From Harmothoe impar (taxonomy: Eukaryota; Annelida; Polychaeta; Phyllodocida; Polynoidae), in assembly GCA_947462335.1 (NCBI GenBank), contig OX381714.1, positions 60,123,800 through 60,187,799 on the forward strand: DNA of 64,000 nucleotides, read 5' to 3'. A program made the translations under genes and the position numbers. Positions 1-11,394 of this stretch are shown piece by piece; within the stretch, counting starts at the first letter, position 1, and every line of letters begins with the position of its first letter. Under the pieces are notes generated by a model that was not told the DNA's origin, made no database searches, and worked only from the letters and a program-made list of their open reading frames with translations.

Positions 1-213
1 TTACCGGCGGATCTAGGTCTATCTCGCCCTAAGGCGAAGAAGCTACAGGAGGTGGGGATATGCCAATACCATAGGTGTAGGAAGCAAATCTTAATTGGGC
101 GGGGGGAGGGGGGCATGTTATTTTAATAGGCTGACCGGCGGATCGAGGTCTATCTCGCCTAAGGTAAAAGGCTACAGGAAGGGCGGATAGTCCAATATAA
201 TAGGGTCTTATAT
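1..213 (+). repeat. diverged direct duplication, unit about 80 bp
   Basis: Two related segments (about 1-80 and 132-213) share ACCGGCGGATC, AGGTCTATCTCGCC, CTAAGG and GCTACAGGA in the same order. They are separated by a G-rich stretch. No coding capacity is seen. This may be the edge of a larger tandem repeat cut by the window start. Confidence 0.6.
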
Positions 214-754
214 GAGATATCCGATATTCTAAATCTCTCCTACACTATGGTTTAAAATAAACTAAATCTCTCCTAGACCATATCTATTTCAAAATATTGG
301 TATAGTTTATGATGAAATAAGAAAAGATAGTTTTAAAATATATAATGCCTTTTAGATTACATTCAAGCAAGCTCCAGAAAATCTGAAGATAGCAATGGTA
401 GCATTTGACCCTTTAGGGATGGTCTAGTGTGCTTTGCCCCTTGTCGTCATTCAAGCATCATGACGACTCTACAATGGTCGTGTTGATCAGTGTTGATGAT
501 GTTGACCCGGGGATGTTGATTTGCCGGAACCAAGACCCGAAACGGTATTGGCTATTCATTGGTGCATCATGAAACATTGCTGTTTTTAAGTGTTAAACAT
601 AAAACAATCGCTGATTCATTGTTTGACCTTCAAGCTCTGCCCTGAACAAATAACGTCCTCTCGACTGGACCCAGATGCGCTCACCCTGGGAAGTGCCTGG
701 ACAAGTACAAGAATGGCAAATAATGTTCAACCCCTCGTCTTTATCTCAAAATCC
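214..754. other. non-coding, AT-rich; MITE scrap at about 400-480
   Basis: No gene is recognised. Positions 400-480 contain CCTTTAGGGATGG, CTTGTCGTCATTC and AAGCATCATGACGAC. These are diagnostic pieces of the TTAA-flanked MITE family described elsewhere, so this is a decayed copy. Confidence 0.5.
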
Positions 755-1235
755 CATGTCCTACCCAGACCCCTGCCACAACTTGGTGAGGGTCCTGGTG
801 GTACCTAGTCCTACCCAGACCCCTGCCACAACTAGGTAAGGGTCCTGTTGGTACCTAGTCCTGTCCAGACCCCTGCCACAACTTGGTAAGGGTCCTGTTG
901 GTACCTAGTCCTGTCCAGACCCCTGCCACAACTTGGTAAGGGTCCTGTTGGTACCTAGTCCTGTCCAGACCCCTGCCACAACTTGGTAAGGGTCCTGGTG
1001 GTACCTAGTCCTTCTACCCAGACTCCTTCCACAACTTGGTAAGGGTCCTGGTGGTGTCTGGTCCTGCCCAGACTCCTGCCACAACTTGGTGAGGGTCCTG
1101 GTGGTACCTAGTCCTACCCAGACCCCTGCCACAACTAGGTGAGGGTCCTGGTGGTACCTAGTCCTACCCAAGACCCCTGCAATAATTTGGTACCTACTTC
1201 TACCTAGACTCCTGCCATAACTAGATAAGTGGAGG
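755..1235 (+). repeat. minisatellite, 50-bp unit, about 9-10 copies
   Basis: The phrases CCAGACCCCTGCCACAACT and GGTAAGGGTCCTGTTGGTAC recur every 50 bp (for example from 841 to 891 to 941). Units in the middle are nearly identical and those at the edges diverge. Reading frames on both strands across the array are open only because the 50-bp unit lacks stops, so I do not call them genes. Confidence 0.9.
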
Positions 1236-1863
1236 CTCTTTCAGAACAACTGACGTGATCATAGGCAAATAATGACGTGATGAAACCTGTTTGACGACGA
1301 AATTCCTTGAAATCTATAGAAGATTAATGTAAATACCACATTTTGCCAGCTACAAATACCCTCGTCAATTGCAAATATTGCCCTGTTGACGAAAACCCAA
1401 TTGTGACGACTGAAAGACCCTCCTGGTTGTACCTAGTTCTACCCAGAACTTGCTTAGGGTCTTGCTCAAATTCCATAGGGAATATCTTACAAAATGACTG
1501 TGCTACCCAGTATTCCCTTTACATAGCCCAGATGGCCAGGTGAGTGCCATGAAGGCATCACCAGTCACTGCCCCAGAACGCCCTCACCCCCCTCCCACTG
1601 GTTTCATTTTAACATTGTTTGGTTTTCTTGCATCTCAGCCAGGTGTGGATAATCAAGGATTAGGTCGCAAAAAGGAGGCTCGGCATTCCAATGGCATGTT
1701 ACTGCATAGGCATACCAACCAACCAATAAACCAATGAAAGGAGACCTTTCCTTTTTCATATGGTTTATTCTGCTCCCATTACCCCAGATATTGAATTTAA
1801 GATCAGACAGAGATGCTTATTTTTCATCATTATTTTACTGAAGGGATGAACTTATGCTGACTT
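1236..1863. other. non-coding, nothing recognised
   Basis: Short unsupported reading frames only, with no repeat or conserved protein motif. Confidence 0.5.
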
Positions 1864-2140
1864 AGGCCCCAAAAAAAAGGTTTGTTTCAGGTCACCCGAC
1901 CAACCCTGCCTAAACAGGGCCGACCCTATGTTGTTTTTTTGCAATTTTGAAGATTTTTCTTTTATTTTTATACTTTTTTGGGGTCAATTTTAGGTTTACA
2001 AAATTTTGAAAAAAATCTCCCCATTTTTACACCTTTTTGGGTCAATTAGAGGGAAAGTAAAAAAAAAATCCGACTTACCGACCCTAGAGTTTCTTCCCAT
2101 GTTACCTGAAACAAAACTTTTTTTTATTTGGCCTTAGGCA
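1864..2140 (+). mobile_element. terminal-inverted-repeat element, family B, copy 1
   Basis: The left end reads AGGCCCC, an A-run, then AAGGTTTGTTTCAGGTCACC. The right end mirrors it: ATGTTACCTGAAACAAAAC, a T-run, then GGCCTTAGG. The interior is A/T-run rich with no coding capacity. A related copy lies in opposite orientation at 62570-62858, which supports a mobile non-autonomous element. The transposase superfamily cannot be told. Confidence 0.75.
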
Positions 2141-2685
2141 AAGCCATGTGCAGAAAGGGCAAAATTTAAGAAATGGTAAAACCACTTTATAACAAGGTAC
2201 AGAGACCAGAGTCTTCCTTGGAGTAAATCAGCCACAAGTTCAGTAGTCCTTCTGATTGGAATCGTAATCCCAGATAAAAATGTATAATGAGCGACTGGCT
2301 AAGGCAATTTGGCCAAAAGGCCAGGGTCGAGAGCAATTTGGATATTGGAGCTTATTTATCCATGTGAATTGACCTTACAATAACTACATTTTCTGCCTAA
2401 AGAAAGTCCTCAGCTATGCCTGAGCTTTTTCTTAATAGACACTGTCTTAGCAGATGCTGGATCTGGCAAAATCCATGATTTAAATATGACAAAAAGATGA
2501 TTAACTCCAATGTAACCGTTTGTGATAAGCATCATTTGCGATGAGCCCACCATTTATTCAGTAGCAGTTGCTACTCTGTCGGTTGGTACATGAATACAAT
2601 GCGACCACAGATTGTATGTGATACCTACCAGACATGGGCCTGTAACATTCATAGACTTTGCACAAAGTAGGAAGTACCTTAATCT
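2141..2685. other. non-coding, nothing recognised
   Basis: No gene, repeat or RNA signature seen. Confidence 0.5.
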
Positions 2686-2870
2686 TTTAAGGACGGGATA
2701 ATGCCTTAATGTATCATGCCCATGCTCGTTATGATGCATGAATGCATCCCTGGTGAGTAACTCGCCAGTGCTGCATTCAAGCATCATGCCGTGATCACAA
2801 AGGGTTGTGACACTTCCGAAGGGTCGGCATGATGCATGAATGTAACCCTGGTGAGTACACTCAAAAAGTA
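2686..2870 (+). mobile_element. TTAA-type MITE, truncated copy
   Basis: Contains the family order: CTTTTAAGGACGG, ATCATGCCC, GTTATGATGCATGAATGCA, GGTGAGTAACTCGCCAGTG, TGCATTCAAGCATCATG, then a second diverged palindrome. The long minus-strand frame here is made of the palindromes and is not a gene. Confidence 0.7.
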
Positions 2871-3481
2871 AACTTGTCTCCAGACTCTTCAAAGTGACGG
2901 TCATACAATAAACAAGTCAAAAACTGGTCTAAGTGACAAGGAAGCGGGTCTTCTAGCAGGAGATAGAAGACCCACTTGGCATGTGCCAGCCCAAAACCCG
3001 ACATTTGCCAGCTCTAGATTCTATTTGTGGGATGGTAACCTGATAGGTTAGACAACTTTTGACTCGTTTATTTTATGACAGTCACTTCGACGAGTCTGGA
3101 GACAAGTTAGTTTTTTCAGTGTAGACTTATGAAGGTTGCCTTCATGCATCATGACGCATTCTGTATTGGAGCACTAGTCCTTAAAGGGCCGAGGGAAGAA
3201 GGAAAATCGGATGGCAGAAGTCAAAGACAGCAGTTCTCCCACCTACTATACTATCAGCATTTCCTACTTTGCGCAGAATCTTTCTCATTCAGGAAAAGAA
3301 ACACATAACGGCATCCAGGTGACATTTCATGAAACCATAAACTCCCAGTCCAGACCACAGACTTGAGGTTGGAGACGGGAAGAAAAAAGCTCTTTTCAAG
3401 ACCAAGAAAACTTCCTTACCAAAGAAGTTCAAGGTTTTTAAAGTTCTATTCTAATTGCATAGATTTTAATCACAGGATTAA
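2871..3481. other. non-coding; MITE 3' end fragment at about 3118-3190
   Basis: TTCATGCATCATGACG followed by GTCCTTAAAGGG marks the right end of a decayed TTAA-type MITE. Otherwise nothing is recognised. Confidence 0.5.
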
Positions 3482-3737
3482 CCCTTTAGAGGCGGCATGG
3501 GGATTTAATGCACCTTACCATTTCTCCTGCATGACTCATAAATGCAGCACTGGTGAATTACTAGCCAGTACTGCATTCATACATCATGCTCCTAATAATG
3601 GGGTTGATACACTCCCTCAGTGTCGCCATAATGCACAAACGCAGCACTGATCACCAAGTTAATTGCAGCTGCTGCATTTGCACATGACACCAAGATATGG
3701 AGATGAAGCATTCAGGCAGCACGCTGTCCTTAAAGGG
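3482..3737 (+). mobile_element. TTAA-type MITE copy
   Basis: Preceded by TTAA (3478-3481). It begins CCCTTTAGAGGCGGCATG and ends GTCCTTAAAGGG. It has the two internal imperfect palindromes of the family. The right TTAA has decayed to TATA. Confidence 0.75.
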
Positions 3738-3741
3738 TATA

Positions 3742-3968
3742 CCCTTTGAGGACCGACGACGCTAAATGATGACATTTGTCGTCATGATGCACCAATGCAG
3801 CCCCAGTGATAACTCGCCGGTGCTGCATTGTTGCATCATGCCGACCTTTTGGGAGTGTATCGACCCTGTAGGGTCGGCATGATGCTTGAATGCAGTCCTG
3901 GCGAGTTACTCGCCAGGGTTGCATCACAAGGGCATGATGCATTAATGCACTCTACAGTCCTTAAAGGG
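3742..3968 (+). mobile_element. TTAA-type MITE copy, end to end with the previous one
   Basis: Begins CCCTTTGAGGAC, ends GTCCTTAAAGGG and is followed by TTAA (3969-3972). Both internal palindromes are clear: one around GTAACTCGCC (coded as GATAACTCGCC here) and one around GAGTTACTCGCCAGG. It is inverted in internal order relative to several other copies. Confidence 0.8.
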
Positions 3969-4019
3969 TTAACCAGGATATTAATGATGTAGGGAGGACC
4001 CTGGTAGACTCAACAACCG

Positions 4020-4064
4020 ACCACGTGACCACCTGACCACGTGACTACCACACGTCACGTGACC
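4020..4064. promoter_or_regulatory. cluster of three CACGTG E-boxes
   Basis: CACGTG occurs at 4022-4027, 4038-4043 and 4056-4061. The last sits in TCACGTGACC, a form bound by bHLH-ZIP factors such as the MiT/TFE family. Three in 40 bp is far above chance. There is no coding gene nearby in this window, so the target is unknown. Confidence 0.5.
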
Positions 4065-5693
4065 ACACGCGGAGTGAGGGGACTGAGTCAGACATGTTTA
4101 TATCAGCGGCTCACCGATGAGGTCCAAATATTTGCTACGAAGTTAATTACATTGTAACACATTACAAACAAGTCAGGTCACAAACAACTACCTTCTGATA
4201 AATTAATGTTCATACTAAGAACAAAATCATTCAATAGTTCTATCCTTTTCTATAATATTTTATCCTTATCATGACGATTAAGGAAATATAGATGGTAATA
4301 AATAATTGGTCAAAATCAAAATATGATTTCATGTTTTGAAAAGTTTTAAATTCACATTTTAACACATAAAGTAGTAGCTATATGAATAGATTCAACCTTA
4401 CTTTGTACTTGGTGATGTCAGTAGCCGTACTTACCTAGAAAAGAGACAATGAGACAATAATTACAACGCAATTCTAATCAATCATTTTGATTCAAATATA
4501 ACTACACATTTTACCAAACAGAAATACACATTGATGTATTTTTTAGAACAAATAATCTTTATTCACTCAGATTTTCGACGTCAAAGTACATTCATGGTAT
4601 GGCTTGTTTGCCTATCGTGTATATGTATGCCATGTTTCAATGATACAAGTATCAAGTAATAGCCATGTAACATGTAATATGAGTGATAAAAGAATGGTAG
4701 AGACATCAGAAAGCTGTTATTATATCTCTACTATGTATACTATACGATCAATAATACAGTGTATAAAATGGGAAATGTTATTCAATCCAGCCACGTCTAG
4801 AAAGGTAGTTTTATTCAAAAGGTAGTTTAATGTCAGGCAGTGCGAAAAGGTCTTGATACTCATAGGCATAAATTTAATTCATTGCACAGTAAAAGTCATA
4901 AAATGGAAAGACAATGCTTAACAAACAATGATTTTGAATCCAATACAATTACCAAGATTACCGAGACAATAGGAGCCATCCATTATATAATTGGAATATG
5001 ATAAGATGTGCTACAGCTACATTTACTAAAGTATTCTGATATTAAATGTCCTTTTATTTGCACTGCTACGTCCCGAGTGCGAGAAGGTCTCGGCAAACAT
5101 TACTTTAGCCCATTGTGCAATGCCATTAAGGCAGAGGTACAACTACGCCCAATGTCTATACTCAATCCGGGACCTGCTGGCGAGGCCGACAAAGGGCCTG
5201 GCCAATGAGTTCACTATATGGGGCCTCCACTAAAATATATATAAAATATATACCATTTTAAATTAAATTAGAGGTGGATCAACACCTACAGGAGGAGTTT
5301 GTAACCTGTGCCATAAAACAGGGGGCATTTTATTATGTCAATTTAATGTATATTGCTCAGGTTCTTAGTGGGATTGGGAAGGTGTGAGCTACTCTAATGG
5401 CCATTGTAAATCACATACTAAATTGGGGGATGGCTATCCTGGAGTCCTGAGGGTGATACCACTAATATATCTCATAATCACCTCCCAGTGAGGGGGCTCG
5501 CCAGCAGGCCCCAGATATACTATATATGTGAGGCAAAGTAATAGGCCTAATGCAATGCAACTCAGTTGTGTTTAAAGGCCCAGCGCCCCTATATATATAG
5601 GGCTGAGTACATGTCCCGACTGCACTCTGACTGTTACTGGACGTGCAGTAAGAGCTGCAGGTTTAAGTGGGTGTTTTACACAATCCTATGTAC
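4065..5693. other. non-coding, AT-rich; dispersed repeat from about 5080 to 5640
   Basis: No gene is recognised. Segments around 5160-5200 (GACCTGCTGGCGAGGCC) and 5570-5640 (CAGCGCCCCTATATA, then GGGCTGAGTAC and GTCCCGACTG) recur near 60.3-61.0 kb, partly inverted. They therefore belong to a moderately old interspersed repeat. Confidence 0.6.
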
Positions 5694-5914
5694 GGTAGGT
5701 TCACCTCAAATCGCCCACATACCTGAAGTCGGCCACCCCTCCAGGGAGGACAAAAGTCAGTAACTATGATGTTGAATAAACATTGATATCTGGCTAATCA
5801 ACATTGATTCAAATAGTTGCAATTGGTACTGTTAGTTCAACATTATATTGATATTTATCCACCATGGAGGGCTGGCCGACTTGAGGTATGTGGCCGACTT
5901 GGGTTGAACCTACC
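5694..5914. mobile_element. terminal-inverted-repeat element, family C, diverged copy
   Basis: The left end GGTAGGTTCACCTCAAATCG mirrors the right end ACTTGGGTTGAACCTACC. Inside each end are paired CCACATACCTGAAGTCGGCC-like and GGCCGACTTGAGGTATGTGG-like blocks. Four other copies occur at 35183, 44327, 56435 and 60024. Non-coding. Confidence 0.75.
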
Positions 5915-7102
5915 CTACTCTTTTTGCTTAGTGTGAGTGGCTTACACAAATGAGAACTGAAGTCACCACCTATCTTATTTATATAGATTACAATGTACCC
6001 CCACGGTGAGTGCCTAATCCTAATGCGAACTGAAATCACCGAGTAGGGTATTTAAACTGTAGTAAAGTTCTATTAGCAGCAATCCCCCCCCCCCCTCAGA
6101 CACAGTCAATCTACCACGTTCACCCAGTGGAGCACTATGTGGAGGCGGCCATTTTGGTAGGACACCAAACGCTCGTGCTCATTCTCATCTTTTCTGTGAG
6201 ATTTCATGAGATTCCCATTGTCTCTGGCCAGCTTATCAGTGTTATCTGAGAGTAGATAGTGGAGGGGCTGCATAGGTGTGAAGTAGCTCCAAGACAGGCT
6301 CCACTCATTCAAGGTTTCAGTTTTTGATAGAATTCTCAAGTTCTGACTTGGTAGATACATACAATATGATATTCAAATGCCATGTATGCAAAAACCATAC
6401 ATTAATAATTATTGATAAAGAGCACACTGTGAGAGGTAGCCTAAGAAGACTACACAAAGAGGCCCAGTGCCGTCTTGTCCTACCATTTAGATCTGATATG
6501 TGCCACCAGGTGGCACCACCCCTCAACGTGTTAGAATCCTATATATTGTGACGCTGTTCCAGCACTGTGCTGGGAGAAGGCGCCAGACGGGGGCTAATGA
6601 CGTCATTCATTCACTCTCACAGCATCTGTTCAGCACTCGGATTGCGGATTAGGCACTGGACGCCCATACTTTTCGTTTAGTAGTCTCAGGCCCCAACTCT
6701 ACAATAATATAGTAGTAGTCTAGTGAAACTCAATTACAAAACGTGTTTGACTAATTTCTGGGTTAGCGCTAGAACTTGGATTCTATTAGCCAATCTGGCG
6801 AATTTGTACCCATTTTGATTAGCCAAGTTCAGCATAGATTAGCCAAACCTTCTTGCTATAAATTCTTATCATGGGTTTTATACAATTCATAATACAGTGA
6901 TTCCAAATACTGATTCGTAGAAAATGGCAACGGACTTTAAGAATAATTCTGACAAACTGGTGGCGGGACTCTGTGGAGATATTCAGAACCTTTAGAAACT
7001 CCACAATGCAATTCTGGCGAGCTCGCCACTTGCTTACATGCCGAAACGTTAAAAATTATTTATTCCTATGTATGTATGTATCTATGTATACACTTCTTTT
7101 AG
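5915..7102. other. non-coding; CTCF-like and CRE-like sites
   Basis: No coding gene is seen. There is a C-run at about 6085-6096. CCACCAGGTGGCAC at 6503-6516 resembles the CTCF core, and TGACGTCA at 6598-6605 is a CRE palindrome. Both are single sites and may be chance. Confidence 0.4.
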
Positions 7103-9210
7103 TTAACCCTTTCAGGACGTCATACTGCTGCAATGTGCTGTGCTCTTGGCTATCATGATGCATGAATACAGCCTTGATGAGTAACTCGCCAGTGCTGCAT
7201 TTATGCATCAAGACGACCCTACGGGTTTATTCACTTCCGAATGGATGACAAATGTTTCTTTAAGGCCGCACGTTGGTCAAAGGGTTAAAGAGATAAATGG
7301 GGTTTGATTTACTCCTTAATCTTCACATGTACCACCAATAATAAGGAGGAGGTAATGAAACTCAAGAATCATATATACGCATGCGCATCTGCTAATTACA
7401 GAATGTAAGATCAAAAACATGAGACCCCATCTGATTACAATATGAGACCAGGAGTCTTGATTAAGCTTTATACAACAGGGTTCTGCTATTCCAAAGCTGA
7501 TACATCCATCTGCACATTTATGCACAGTTGTTTAAACCGTTAAGGGCGACATGATGCACTAATGCATCATGTCCTTGGTTGTCATGATGCATGAATGCAG
7601 CCTTGATGAGTAACTCGCCAGTGCTGCATTCATGCGTCATGACGACCCTATGGGTTTATTCACTTCCAAAGAAATGACAAATATTTCCTCAAGGCGGCAT
7701 TCTGTCCATAAAGGTTTGAAGAGATAAATGCCTTTGATTTACCCCATCATCTCCAGATATACCACGATCATTGAGGAGGAAGTGATAAGACCCAACAATC
7801 ACACGCATGCGCATCTGCTCATTACAGGATGTAGGATGAACAACATGAAACATTAGTCAATGATAATATGAAACCCTTACAAGAGTCCTGATTAAGAAAC
7901 TTTAAGGACAGCATGACGCATTAATGCATCATGTCCTTGGTATTGGCCTGTGAACGGCGTTATTTGCCTGCCTAACTCTTAGTTGGTTTTCAAAGTGTAT
8001 CATGATTTCCTTGGTTGTCATGATGCATGAATGCAGCCCTGTCAAGCAAATTGCCAGTTCTGTATTCATGAATAATGTCGAACGGGGTTGATTTATTTCC
8101 CTGTGCAGGGAGTCCACAATCGTTAAAGAGCTGCGGAGATAACTAGCTTGTGATTTACCCCTTAATCTGAAGATGCAACACGATCGACGAAGAGGAAGTA
8201 AAGAATCGCACTCATTAGAGAATGTAGGATCAAAAACATGAAACCCCATCTGATGACAATATGAAACCTGGACAAGAGTCTTGATTAAGCTTTATACAGC
8301 AGGGTTCTCCTATTCCACAGATGATACATTGGTCCATACATTTTTTTACAGTTGGTTAACTCTTTAAGGGTGACTCTAATAATGCATTAATGTATCATGC
8401 CCTGGTTGTCATGATGCATGCATGTAGCCCTGGTGGGTAACTCGCCCGTGCTGCATTCATGCGTCATGACGACCCTTTGGGTTTATGCACTTCCCAATGA
8501 ATGATATTTCTTCGAGGCAGCATGCCGTCCTTAAAGGTGTGAGGAGATAAATAGCTTTTGATTTACTTCTTAATCTCCAGATGTACGACAATTAATGAGC
8601 ATGAAACCCAACAATCACACGCATGCGCATCTGCTAATTATCCCAGAATGGGATACTCAGTATCAAAAACATGAAACACCATCTGATTACAATATGAGAC
8701 ATGGACAAGAGTCTTGATTAAGCTTTATACAGCAGGCTTCTCCTCTTCCACAGCTGATACATTCCACTGTACCGTTTTTACAGTTATATGATGAGACACC
8801 CAATGAGGTTTGATGAAACCCAACAATCACTCTCATTACGTGAGGGGATAAAACTGCTGACGACATGAGACATTAACTCTTTAAAGTCAGCATCAGTTGA
8901 AAGGTTTCATGTTCATCTGTCGTCATGATGCACCAACGCAGCGCTGGCGAGTAACTCGTCAGTGCTGCATTGGTGCATCATGTTGACATTTCAGTTGAGG
9001 GTAACTCTAATAATGCATTAATGTATCTGCTGCATGTATCATGCCATGGTCGTCATGATGCATGGATGTAGCCCTGGGAGTAACTCACAAGTGCTGCATT
9101 TATGCATCATGTCTATTTTAATCAGTATGCCGTCCTTAAAGTGTTGAAGGTATGAATGGTTTTTAATTCACTCCTTAATCTCCAGATCTACCACATTACA
9201 GAATGTAATA
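7103..9210 (+). repeat. tandem array of composite units, about 0.41-0.43 kb each
   Basis: Phrases such as TTGATTTAC, CTCCAGAT, CACGCATGCGCATCTGCT, AACATGAAACCCCATCTGAT and TGATTAAGCTTTATACA repeat in the same order. The TTGATTTAC mark recurs at about 7304, 7734, 8149 and 8557, with a weaker fifth copy near 9161. Each unit contains one TTAA-type MITE; the first (7107-7284) is flanked by TTAA on both sides. A host segment that already held a MITE was amplified. The array continues after the large inverted repeat, from 13471 to about 14150. Confidence 0.8.
7107..7284 (+). mobile_element. TTAA-type MITE, short copy with both TTAA flanks
   Basis: TTAA at 7103-7106, start CCCTTTCAGGACG, end GGTCAAAGGG, TTAA at 7285-7288. 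Only one internal palindrome remains, so this is probably an internal-deletion form that was then amplified with the array. Confidence 0.75.
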
Positions 9211-9213
9211 TAA

Positions 9214-9286
9214 CAAGAATTGCGGTTGTTTCCGCGTAAATAAATGCCTCAGGCATTTTTATACGCGGCAACAACCGCAATTCTTG
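9214..9286. repeat. terminal hairpin of left arm
   Basis: CAAGAATTGCGGTTGTT and its complement AACAACCGCAATTCTTG flank a smaller CCGCG/CGCGG and ATGCC/GGCAT stem. This gives an almost perfect 73-bp hairpin at the outer tip. Confidence 0.9.
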
Positions 9287-9540
9287 CATTCGAAGAAACA
9301 TAATGTCGACATGGTTGGTATGTTTGAAGGGAACCCATTCAAGACACAAAAAACGCAGGGCCGGGAAGGGGTTATCAAGGGGGAAGGATGATATTACTTC
9401 AAATATGGCATTTCCTATGAGTCCATATTCCTTGGGTCCATGTTAGGGGGTAAGAAAATGTGTGTTGCTAGGCAGATAAACAATTAAAATAGATGTTGCT
9501 AGGCAACCAGCTGTATTAGCAACGAACAGAAAGAACCATT

Positions 9541-11095
9541 GAATTCCTTGGGTCCATATTAGGGGGGGTAGGTGTGATTATAATCAACTTCAGGACCATG
9601 GAAATGTGTGTTGCTAGGCAGATAAACAATTAGAATAGCTGTTGCTAGGCAACCAGCTGTATTAGCAACAAACAGATAGAACCATTGAATTCCTTGGGTC
9701 CATATTAGGGGGGGAGAGGTGTGATTATAATCAACTTCAGGACCATGGAAATGTGTGTTGCTAGGCAGATAAACAATTAGAGTAGCCGTTGCTAGGCAAC
9801 CAGCTGTATTAGCAACAAACGGATAGAACCATTGAATTCCTTGGGTCCATATTAGGGGGGGTAGGTATGATTATAATCAACCTTAGGACCATGGAAATGT
9901 GTGTTGCTAGGCAGATAAACAATTAGAATAGCCGTTGCTAGGCAAGAAGCTGTATTAGCAACACACTGATAGAACCATTGAATTCCTTGGGTCCATATTA
10001 GGGGGGGTAGGTGTTAATTCCTTGGGTCCATATTAGGGGGATAGGTTTGATTATAATCAACCTTAGGACCATGGAAATGTGTGTTGCTAGGCAGATAAAC
10101 AATTAGAATAGCTGTTGGTAGGCAACCAGCTGTATTAGCAACAAACAGATAGAACCATTGAATTCCTTGGGTCCATATTAGGGGGGGTAGGTGTGATTAT
10201 AATCAACTTTAGGACCATGGAAATGTGTGTTGCTAGGCAGATAAACAATTAGAATAGCCGTTGCTAGGCAACCAGCTGTATTAGCAACAAACAGATAGAA
10301 CCATTGAATTCCTTGTGTCCATATTAGGGGGGGTAGGTATGATTATAATCAACCTTAGGACCATGGAAATGTGTGTTGCTAGGCAGATAAACAATTAGAA
10401 TAGCCGTTGCTAGGCAACCAGCTGTATAAGCAACAAACAGAAAGAACCATTGAATTCCTTGGGTCCATATTAGGGGGGGTAGGTATGATTATAATCAACC
10501 TCAGGACCATGGAAATGTGTGTTGCTAGGCAGATAAACAATTAGAATAGCCGTTGCTAGGCAACCAGCTGTATTAGCAACAAACAGATAGAACCATTGAA
10601 TTCCTTGGGTCTATATTAGGGGGGGTATGTATGATTATAATCAACTTCAGGACCATGGAAATGTGTGTTGCTAGGCAGATAAACAATTAGAATAGCTGTT
10701 GCTAGGCAACCAGCTGTATAAGCAACAAACAGATAGAACCATTGAATTCCTTGGGTCCATATTAGGGGGGGTAGGTATGATTATAATCAACTTCAGGACT
10801 ATGGAAATGTGTGTTGCTAGGCAGATAAACAATTAGAATAGCCGTTGCTAGGCAACCAGCTGTATTAGCAACAAACGGATAGAGCCATTGAATTCCTTGG
10901 GTCCATATTAGGGGGGGTAGGTATGATTATAATCAACTTCAGGACCATGGAAATGTGTGTTGCTAGGCAGATAAACAATTAGAATAGTGGTTGCTAGGCA
11001 ACCAGCTGTATTAGCAACAAACGGATAGAACCATTGAATTCCTTGGGTCCATATTAGGGGGGTAGGTATGATTATAATCAACCTCAGGAACTATC
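9541..11095 (+). repeat. satellite core, 146-bp unit, about 10 copies plus one truncated
   Basis: GAATTCCTTGGGTCCATATT starts units at 9541, 9687, 9834, 9980, 10160, 10307 and so on, with a period of 146-147 bp. Each unit has two inverted GTTGCTAGGCA/TGCCTAGCAAC-type blocks. A shortened unit lies at about 10014. The reading frames here are by-products. Confidence 0.92.
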
Positions 11096-11286
11096 AAAGG
11101 TTGATTTATATTATTGTTATCACATAGCATAAATTTGTGTTGTGACACCTTAATCCAAGATGGCCGCACAATCCAAGATGGCGGCGCCCGTTCTGACTTC
11201 TGGCAAAGTGCAAACATCATATACCTCGTTCTGGTGGTGCCTGGCGGCACCACCAGGTGGCTACGCCACCACTTCGGCATAAAAAA

Positions 11287-11394
11287 AACATGAAACCCCA
11301 TCTGATGACAATATGAAACATGGACAAGAGTCCTGATTAAGACTTATACAACAGGCTTCTCCTCTTCCAAAGCTGAGACATTCCACTGTACCGT
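11287..11394 (+). other. spacer of the inverted repeat, host array sequence
   Basis: The 108-bp spacer (AACATGAAACCCCATCTGAT through CCACTGTACCG) matches the tandem-array unit at 8221-8360 and 8670-8790. In those units the same segment is followed directly by TTACAG and TATATGATGAGACACCC, which here resume only after the right arm. The arms therefore look inserted on either side of a host fragment. Confidence 0.8.

Larger units (their letters stand above)
9211..11286 (+). repeat. left arm of 4.26-kb inverted repeat
   Basis: Every marker in this arm recurs in reverse complement in 11395-13470. Paired positions sum to 22681 at both the outer and the inner end. Order from outside: a hairpin (9214-9286), about 250 bp of unique DNA, about ten 146-bp satellite units, a 150-bp inner end containing AAGATGGCGGC-like blocks, and two small hairpins (GGTGGTGCC/GGCACCACC and GGTGGC/GCCACC). 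No coding capacity. The composition resembles non-autonomous rolling-circle-type elements with a satellite core, but no diagnostic transposase is present. Confidence 0.93.

Noticed and set aside
905..1171. Minus-strand frame with repeated GRTRYHQDP-like residues
   Set aside because: It is the translation of the 50-bp minisatellite; the repeat unit lacks stops, and nothing else supports a gene.
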